From: an uncultured Eubacteriales bacterium
GTDB taxonomy: Bacteria > Bacillota > Clostridia > Monoglobales > Monoglobaceae
Reading direction: 5' to 3'
Length of the DNA: 8,695 nt
NCBI GenBank assembly: GCA_900552305.1
Contig: URZD01000089.1
Span: 1-8,695, forward strand
A model generated the notes under the pieces. The model searched no databases. It was not told where the DNA came from and saw only the letters and a list, made by a program, of their open reading frames with translations. Both the position numbers and the translations under genes were made by a program. Numbering within the stretch: position 1 is the stretch's first letter; every line of letters begins with the position of its first letter. Shown piece by piece: positions 4,545-8,695 of this stretch.

Positions 4545-6593
4545 CTACTTTGCCGGATAAATAACCGCCTTATCGAGCGGATAAAGCCCGTTGCTGTCAC
4601 GAAGTATAAATGTCACTGCGTATTCGCCCTCCGCCGCGTCCAAAGTTACATTGTTTGAAAAATCCGCCGTTTCGCCGACCCTTACCGTTTTTGTATCAAC
4701 CGAGCGGTCGGTGATTTTGTCGTCCTTATAGCAGAGCGTGATATACGAAATCTTCATTTCCTTTATGCCCCGCTTATAGTTAAACCCTATGCTTGCCGAG
4801 GTGGTGAACACGCCGCCGCTCACGCTTTCGTGCCTGTTTGACGCCGTCACCGCAGGGGGCATTACCTCCGTTTTAAAGTCCGCACCCTCCACCGTTTCGC
4901 CGTTAAGATTCAAAAGTCCGTCAATATTGATGTAGTATTCCTCGTCAAAGTCAAGCACTCCGTCAAACGTGAGTATCAGCTGTCTGCCGCCGTTTTCCGC
5001 TGCCGTTTCAATCGGATTTTCACCGTTTAAGGTGAATTTATCCTCGGTCAGCTCCCCCGCGTCAATATCCGCAAACGTAACGATATGCAGCTTTGTCAGC
5101 TCGTTGTAGTGGTCAAGCTCCGCACTGTCCACAAAGGTCTTTCCGCTGCCCGTAACATATGTCACTGTCGGAGACGAGAACAGAAAATTCTCGCTTTTTA
5201 TGTTATTTACCTCAATTTTCAGATACCTTGTATTCTGCGGTATATCGCTTGCCGATATTGTTCCGTAATCGACCCAGCTCTGCTTTGGCGGCTCTGCTTC
5301 GCTTGACGTTTTGCTCTTGTTTGACGTAGTGAGCTTTGTCCAGTCGCTGCCGTTCTTTGACGCGTACATTCCGAAATTATCAAAGCTGAAATTCGCATGG
5401 TCGTAATAGTCGATAGCGAAATACTTTATCAGTCCGTCAAACGTATACTTCACGCCGTCCTGCGTCTTTGACTTTGTGCCGTCAAAGTTCCATATCCAGC
5501 TCGCCGTACCGTCCTTTGCCGCGTACAGATTCTTTGTGATAAAGTTGCCCGGGTCGTTCTTTCTTCCCGTATTTTTTGTTATAAAATAGGTCGTTCCGGT
5601 CATATCGTCAACAAAGGTAATCTCCTCCATGCCGCCGAGGGTTGTGAAACTTGCCGTACGCCTGTCAAACGGCTCGCCGTCCGCTTTCAGCACGGTATCA
5701 GCCATTGTCACCGTATAGACCGCCTTTTTTGCAGCCGGCTCGGCAAGAGTCAGCGCTGCCGATTTGCCGTCCGCGGCGCAGACCGCGTCCGTGACCGCTG
5801 CGGACGTGCCGTCCTCCGCCGTCACGCTGAAGCTGTCCGCCGTCACCGTTGCCTCGTCAACTCTGTCGCTGAAAATAACCGTTATTTTATCCGTATTCGG
5901 AGCGACCGCGTTCTCGTTCTTTATCCGTATGCTCGAAAACGGAATCTTATATTCCACGCCCGGCGCGGCATACGCCATATTGCCGTTTTGCAGCTCAAAC
6001 GCAACCCTTACGAATTTTGTGTGCCTAAGCTCGCCGCCTTCGTCGGTAAAACATTCGGGAACATTCAGCGTGTATGCCTCTTTTGAAATCCATGTTGCCG
6101 CAGGTATATCCGCACCGCCGTACTTTTTCGCTATGTCCACCGACGAATTAGTTCTGCTTACGCTGCCTTCGTACGTCACTCCGTCATACTTATATATCGC
6201 GTCAAGCGGGTACCAGTTTTCCTTGTCCTCCGAGACAAGATACGTCTGTTTATCCTTCCAGCCGCTTCCGTAGCCGTATGTCAGTCTTAGCCACTCCACC
6301 TTAACGGGTACGCCGCTTAGGTCATAGGTCACGCCGTCAACCGTCTTTGACTTGCTGCCGTCAAAGCTGAATGTCATGCTGCCCTGTTCGCTGCCGCCCG
6401 CTCCGCCGGAATAAAACCACTGATTCATTGTATAGTTTGTTGTAACAAGACCTTCAATATCAAAAAAGTCGGCTGTCTTGTCGGTTGACATAAATGAGTA
6501 ATATGTCGCGTCCTCCTCCACTCTGACCTCGGCAAATGCCGAAATCGGCAATGCAAGAATCAGGCACAGCGTCAAAGCTATAAATCGTTTCAT
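4545..6593 (-). CDS. Secreted non-catalytic modular protein with two discoidin-like modules, two Ig-like domains and a shared C-terminal domain (682 aa)
   Basis: ATG at 6593 follows AGGAGG by eight bases and opens a textbook signal peptide (MKRFIALTLCLILALPISAFA, cleavage after residue 21). Layout: discoidin-like module A1 (about 28-216), an SbsA-type Ig-like domain (about 220-318, with KITVIFSDRVDEATV and YTVTMADTVLKADG), module A2 (about 322-481), a second Ig-like domain (about 483-577) and a C-terminal beta domain (about 580-682). I see no catalytic motif, transmembrane anchor, dockerin, SLH or sortase signal. The gene begins 13 bases after the GH74-CBM9 stop, so it is almost certainly expressed with that enzyme. 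Its paralogue lies directly downstream. Polysaccharide capture or presentation to the enzymes is inferred from this context. An unrecognised enzyme fold cannot be excluded, but the Ig-alternating layout argues for adhesion. Confidence 0.94.
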   Translation of the reverse strand: MKRFIALTLCLILALPISAFAEVRVEEDATYYSFMSTDKTADFFDIEGLVTTNYTMNQWFYSGGAGGSEQGSMTFSFDGSKSKTVDGVTYDLSGVPVKVEWLRLTYGYGSGWKDKQTYLVSEDKENWYPLDAIYKYDGVTYEGSVSRTNSSVDIAKKYGGADIPAATWISKEAYTLNVPECFTDEGGELRHTKFVRVAFELQNGNMAYAAPGVEYKIPFSSIRIKNENAVAPNTDKITVIFSDRVDEATVTADSFSVTAEDGTSAAVTDAVCAADGKSAALTLAEPAAKKAVYTVTMADTVLKADGEPFDRRTASFTTLGGMEEITFVDDMTGTTYFITKNTGRKNDPGNFITKNLYAAKDGTASWIWNFDGTKSKTQDGVKYTFDGLIKYFAIDYYDHANFSFDNFGMYASKNGSDWTKLTTSNKSKTSSEAEPPKQSWVDYGTISASDIPQNTRYLKIEVNNIKSENFLFSSPTVTYVTGSGKTFVDSAELDHYNELTKLHIVTFADIDAGELTEDKFTLNGENPIETAAENGGRQLILTFDGVLDFDEEYYINIDGLLNLNGETVEGADFKTEVMPPAVTASNRHESVSGGVFTTSASIGFNYKRGIKEMKISYITLCYKDDKITDRSVDTKTVRVGETADFSNNVTLDAAEGEYAVTFILRDSNGLYPLDKAVIYPAK
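4548..4856 (-). other. Shared C-terminal beta domain (682-residue protein)
   Basis: Residues about 580-682 match the end of the 844-residue paralogue in layout and in several positions (see the entry at 1946-2239). It reads IGFNYKRG, ISYITLCYKDDKI, RVGETADFS, then VTFILRDSNGLYPLDK. Conservation at the extreme C-terminus in both paralogues suggests a common job such as surface retention, but no known anchoring motif is present. Confidence 0.65.
5151..5630 (-). repeat. Discoidin-like module A2 of the 682-residue protein
   Basis: Residues about 322-481. Signature residues are F370-D371-G372, Y383 and G387, then SKNGSDW (412-418), RYLKIEV (456-462) and the closing SPTVTY strand (474-479). The strand before the signature carries W366 and W368. 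Confidence 0.72.
5946..6512 (-). repeat. Discoidin-like module A1 of the 682-residue protein
   Basis: Residues about 28-216, the longest copy. Signature residues are F77-D78-G79, Y90 and G94, then SEDKENW (121-127), KFVRV (193-197) and the closing PGVEY strand (211-215). About 30 extra residues (around 131-165) separate the SEDKENW strand from the later core. Confidence 0.72.
6347..6377 (-). repeat. 31-base DNA repeat, copy 2 (partner at 4204-4234)
   Basis: Identical to 4204-4234 and likewise encoding the MTFSFDGSKS strand of module A1. Such DNA identity, not only protein identity, points to recent duplication or conversion between the two genes. Confidence 0.85.
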
Positions 6594-6601
6594 TTTTGTT
6601 T

Positions 6602-6607
6602 CCTCCT
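6602..6607 (-). promoter_or_regulatory. Ribosome-binding site of the 682-residue protein gene, overlapping the upstream stop
   Basis: AGGAGG shares its first base with the last base of the TAA of the GH74-CBM9 gene (reads TAAGGAGG) and lies eight bases before the ATG. This arrangement favours translational coupling of the two genes. Confidence 0.88.
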
Positions 6608-8695
6608 TATTTCGTCAGCTTCAGATTTGCATAACCCTTGGGCGACGCGTAGTTTGTGTCCTCCGAATTGTGCCAGCCGAGAAGTCCCGACCTGCTGCCG
6701 CCCTTTGTGCCGTCATCGTCATTGTTTGCCACGTCAAAGCCGATAACCATGTCTGCCTTGGGCGTTACTCCAAAGCCCTTCCACGGAATACGAATCTCCA
6801 TGCTGTAGCCGTCCGCGGTACGTTTTGTCGCATAGTCCGCGCCCGACACGGCAACCGCGCCGTCACACCTGAACTGCAGCTGTCTTGTACCCGCGCAGTA
6901 TTTTGCCGCCTTACAGTTGTCCGCGTCAATGTATACCTCCACCGAGTCATCCTCGTGAACACTGTTGGAATCGCATATAACCGTGCTGTCCTTGACATTT
7001 ACGCCGACATAAAGCGCGTCCTCGCTCCAGTATGCGTCAAAGGTCACTATATTGTTGCAAACGCCGGTAATCGTTCGGGTCAGAATATGCTCGCCCTTCC
7101 ATATATCCTCGTCAAGTACGCCGTCAAGCCTGATTTTGCCCTCGGACACATACCCCGCGTCAAGGTTTGCCGTTCCGAGCGACCTTGCGCGTGATGAAAT
7201 TGTCAGCTCGGTCGGCTGCGCCACGTTGTGCGCCAAATCCCTTGCCTCGATTTTAACCTTGTTGTCGCCCTCTGAAAGCGGCAGCATATACTCGGCTACC
7301 GTGTCTTTTTTACAGTTAAGAATATTTTTGCCGCCTATGCGGAACTCGCCGTCCTCGTTCATTTTCAGTTTCAGTATGTAGTAGTTTTCGTCAACCTCGG
7401 GCGTGAAATCAACTGTTTCGTAGCTCGGTACGGTCGTGTCCCACTTTGCCGAAAACGAATATGTTTCGGAGCGGTTGCCCGCATGGTCCGCGGCGTATAC
7501 CTCAAACGGGTTTTCGCCCTCGGCAAGCGTGAACTCCGCACTGAATCGGTTTGCACCGTCAAGCGGGTATGCCGCGCCGTTTATGTATACCGTTCCCGCC
7601 TCGGTCGCCGTTCCCGAAACGGTGATTTTCTGCGTATCGGCAATATAGTCCGCACTTTTGTTAAGCGCAAGTCCCACATATCCCGGTACATATTTTATAT
7701 CGATATACTGCGGCGTTGCCTTATACTTGCCGTCCGACACCGCTTCAACAGAAATTCTGTTTTCGCCCTCGGCGAGCGTTACCGTCTTTTCAAAGTTCAG
7801 GTTTCCGTCAAGCTCCGCCGCCGCACCGTTTATGCGCACCTCCGCCGTCTGTGACACGCTGCCCCTTACGGTATGCGTGCTGTGACCGGTTATTTTTTCG
7901 CCCGTATCTTCAAGCGTTATTACCGGAAGGGTGTCCTTCACCGTTACCGGCTGTCCGACAATCGTACCTCTGCCGGTCGTGCCGATAAATACTCTGCCGT
8001 AAACATTCATGTCGCCGCAGATAAACGTACTGTCGTGTACGTTCGGGATTGTATAGCCTTCGTTCAGCAGCCGCCACGTCCTGCCCAAATCGTCGGAAAG
8101 GTATATTCCCGTCTTTCCGTTCTTTTTGCCGTAGGTATAGATTGCGGGTGATTTTCCGTCTTTGCCGATACCGAAGCCCGCCGCATACGCCCATGTTATC
8201 TCATCGCACTGCCGCCACGAGCTGCCGTAGTTTGTGCTTATATAAAGTCCGGTGGTTGACGTAAACGTAAGCGTTCCCGCCATGCCCGGCACCGTCGCGA
8301 TTCGCGTGAAATTGTTTGCGGGCGCGGGTCTTGACGACGCGGTTTTCCACGTTTTGCCCGCATTACGCGTGACGTAAACCTCTCCGTTTTTGCAGATGTA
8401 GAACGTGTTCGGGTCAACCTTATCCGCCGCGACCGTATCCGCCCACCTTGACCATATGCTTGTGCCGTTTGTGCCGAAGCGGTCGATACGCTGCCATGTT
8501 TTCATTCCGTCCGAGCTTATGTAATACCCCGGATTTGCGCCGCTGAACGCGAGTACAATCGCGTTCGGATAGCCGTTTTCGGTCGGCGCGGCTCCCACAG
8601 CTACCTCAAGGATATGCGCGCCCTTGTCCCACGACTCGACCGTTTCCCATGTCTCGCCGTAGTCCTTCGATATTTCAAGCAGCGCCGTTCCGTTA
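6607..8695 (-). CDS. GH74 xyloglucanase-like enzyme with three Ig-like domains and a C-terminal CBM9-like domain, last 695 residues (5' end beyond right edge)
   Basis: The frame is open from the stop at 6607 through the right edge. The GTG at 8598 is not the start: 32 further in-frame codons upstream encode another Asp box (SKDYGETW), so the true start lies outside. In order: five Asp boxes (SKDYGETW, SSDGMKTW, TRNAGKTW, STNYGSSW, SDDLGRTW) and the GH74 ending (VPGMAGTL, AYAAGFG, PAIYTYG, CGDMNVYGRVFIGTTGRG); three glucodextranase-B/Big-type Ig-like repeats; then a CBM9/DOMON-like domain beginning LDGVLDEDIW. GH74 enzymes cleave xyloglucan outside the cell; CBM9 domains bind glucan or xylan chains, often their reducing ends. 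The catalytic residues of the second propeller probably lie just outside the window. Export is expected from the family and context, but the signal peptide is not visible. The gene leads into the 682-residue protein gene with a 13-nt gap. Confidence 0.93.
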   Translation of the reverse strand, partial: NGTALLEISKDYGETWETVESWDKGAHILEVAVGAAPTENGYPNAIVLAFSGANPGYYISSDGMKTWQRIDRFGTNGTSIWSRWADTVAADKVDPNTFYICKNGEVYVTRNAGKTWKTASSRPAPANNFTRIATVPGMAGTLTFTSTTGLYISTNYGSSWRQCDEITWAYAAGFGIGKDGKSPAIYTYGKKNGKTGIYLSDDLGRTWRLLNEGYTIPNVHDSTFICGDMNVYGRVFIGTTGRGTIVGQPVTVKDTLPVITLEDTGEKITGHSTHTVRGSVSQTAEVRINGAAAELDGNLNFEKTVTLAEGENRISVEAVSDGKYKATPQYIDIKYVPGYVGLALNKSADYIADTQKITVSGTATEAGTVYINGAAYPLDGANRFSAEFTLAEGENPFEVYAADHAGNRSETYSFSAKWDTTVPSYETVDFTPEVDENYYILKLKMNEDGEFRIGGKNILNCKKDTVAEYMLPLSEGDNKVKIEARDLAHNVAQPTELTISSRARSLGTANLDAGYVSEGKIRLDGVLDEDIWKGEHILTRTITGVCNNIVTFDAYWSEDALYVGVNVKDSTVICDSNSVHEDDSVEVYIDADNCKAAKYCAGTRQLQFRCDGAVAVSGADYATKRTADGYSMEIRIPWKGFGVTPKADMVIGFDVANNDDDGTKGGSRSGLLGWHNSEDTNYASPKGYANLKLTK
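6610..7173 (-). other. C-terminal CBM9/DOMON-like carbohydrate-binding domain
   Basis: About 188 residues at the end of the right GH74 protein. The family landmarks are in order: LDGVLDEDIW at the front, FDAYWSEDALYVGVNVKD, then DDSVEVYIDADN, a YSMEIRIPWKGFG strand, and the end GFDVANNDDDG, GLLGWHNSEDTNY and a final YANLKLT strand. The assignment is by pattern memory; CBM9 and the wider DOMON-like superfamily are hard to separate by eye. Confidence 0.75.
7189..7938 (-). repeat. Three tandem Ig-like (glucodextranase-B/Big-type) domains
   Basis: Three units of about 80 residues link the GH74 domain to the CBM9-like domain. Each has a V-x-x-NG or IGG strand and a signature ending: LAEGENRISVEAVSD, LAEGENPFEVYAADHAGN, and LSEGDNKVKIEARDLAHN. 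They are of a different Ig type from the SbsA-like spacers of the other three proteins. They probably act as a spacer or stalk. Confidence 0.75.
7954..8694 (-). other. GH74 catalytic domain, C-terminal portion (right enzyme)
   Basis: This holds the last blades of the second propeller, with five Asp boxes at roughly 40-60 residue intervals. The closing segment GDMNVYGRVFIGTTGRG closely follows the family's usual ending (GDPRVYGRVYVGTNGRG as I recall it). The front part of the domain is off the edge. Confidence 0.88.

Noticed and set aside
4478..4600. A 41-residue N-terminal extension of the 844-residue protein, starting at 4600
   Set aside because: It overlaps the end of the upstream gene, is Arg-rich without domain character, and would bury the signal peptide; the ATG at 4477 has a consensus AGGAGG at the right distance.
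2700..6273. Plus-strand ORFs at 2700-3158, 4209-4658 and 5764-6273
   Set aside because: They are antisense shadows of the two middle genes; no start signals or recognisable protein features.
6670..8264. Plus-strand ORFs and short minus-frame ORFs opposite or inside the right GH74-CBM9 gene
   Set aside because: Basic, low-complexity shadows in alternative frames of a well-supported gene.
8596..8598. GTG start for the right GH74 gene
   Set aside because: The frame remains open upstream to the edge and encodes a further Asp box, so this is an internal codon of a truncated gene.
1..8695. CRISPR array, tRNA, rRNA, insertion sequence, dockerin, SLH or sortase motif
   Set aside because: Looked for on both strands and in all four translations; nothing matching was seen.

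Overview
The window is a densely packed, single-direction (minus-strand) gene cluster for secreted polysaccharide-handling proteins. Transcription runs from the right edge to the left edge. There are four genes: (1) the 3' part of a glycoside hydrolase family 74 (GH74) gene carrying three Ig-like domains and a C-terminal CBM9/DOMON-like domain (6607 to beyond 8695); (2) a 682-residue secreted non-catalytic modular protein (4545-6593); (3) an 844-residue secreted non-catalytic modular protein built from the same parts (1943-4477); (4) the 5' part of a second GH74 gene with its own N-terminal Ig-like and discoidin-like domains (1-1800, running off the left edge). No stable RNA gene, CRISPR array or mobile element was seen, and the long plus-strand ORFs are antisense shadows.

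How the genes fit together: GH74 enzymes are mostly xyloglucan endo-hydrolases, with some oligoxyloglucan-specific members. Two of them bracket two paralogous proteins with no recognisable catalytic domain, so the cluster looks like a xyloglucan (or related beta-glucan) capture-and-cleave unit. The two middle proteins alternate a repeated beta-rich, discoidin-like module (two copies in one, three in the other) with SbsA-type Ig-like spacers and share a related C-terminal domain. Their module has a signature with invariant spacing in all five copies, and I do not recognise it as a named family; a carbohydrate-binding role is inference from context.

Organisation: the stop codon of the right GH74 gene overlaps the Shine-Dalgarno of gene 2 (13-nt gap), gene 2 to gene 3 is 67 nt with a GC-rich stem, and gene 3 to the left GH74 gene is 142 nt with two stem-loops, one terminator-like. 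The right-hand genes are probably co-transcribed; the left GH74 gene may be read through or have its own structured leader.

Organism: strong AGGAGG ribosome-binding sites, Gram-positive style signal peptides, SbsA-like Ig domains and the absence of SusC/SusD-type genes suggest a Bacillota, probably an anaerobic, plant-fibre degrading Clostridia member from gut, rumen or a similar site. This is a low-confidence guess from style, not a marker gene. Composition varies: gene 4 is visibly GC-rich with GCG-rich Ala codons, gene 3 is more AT-rich.
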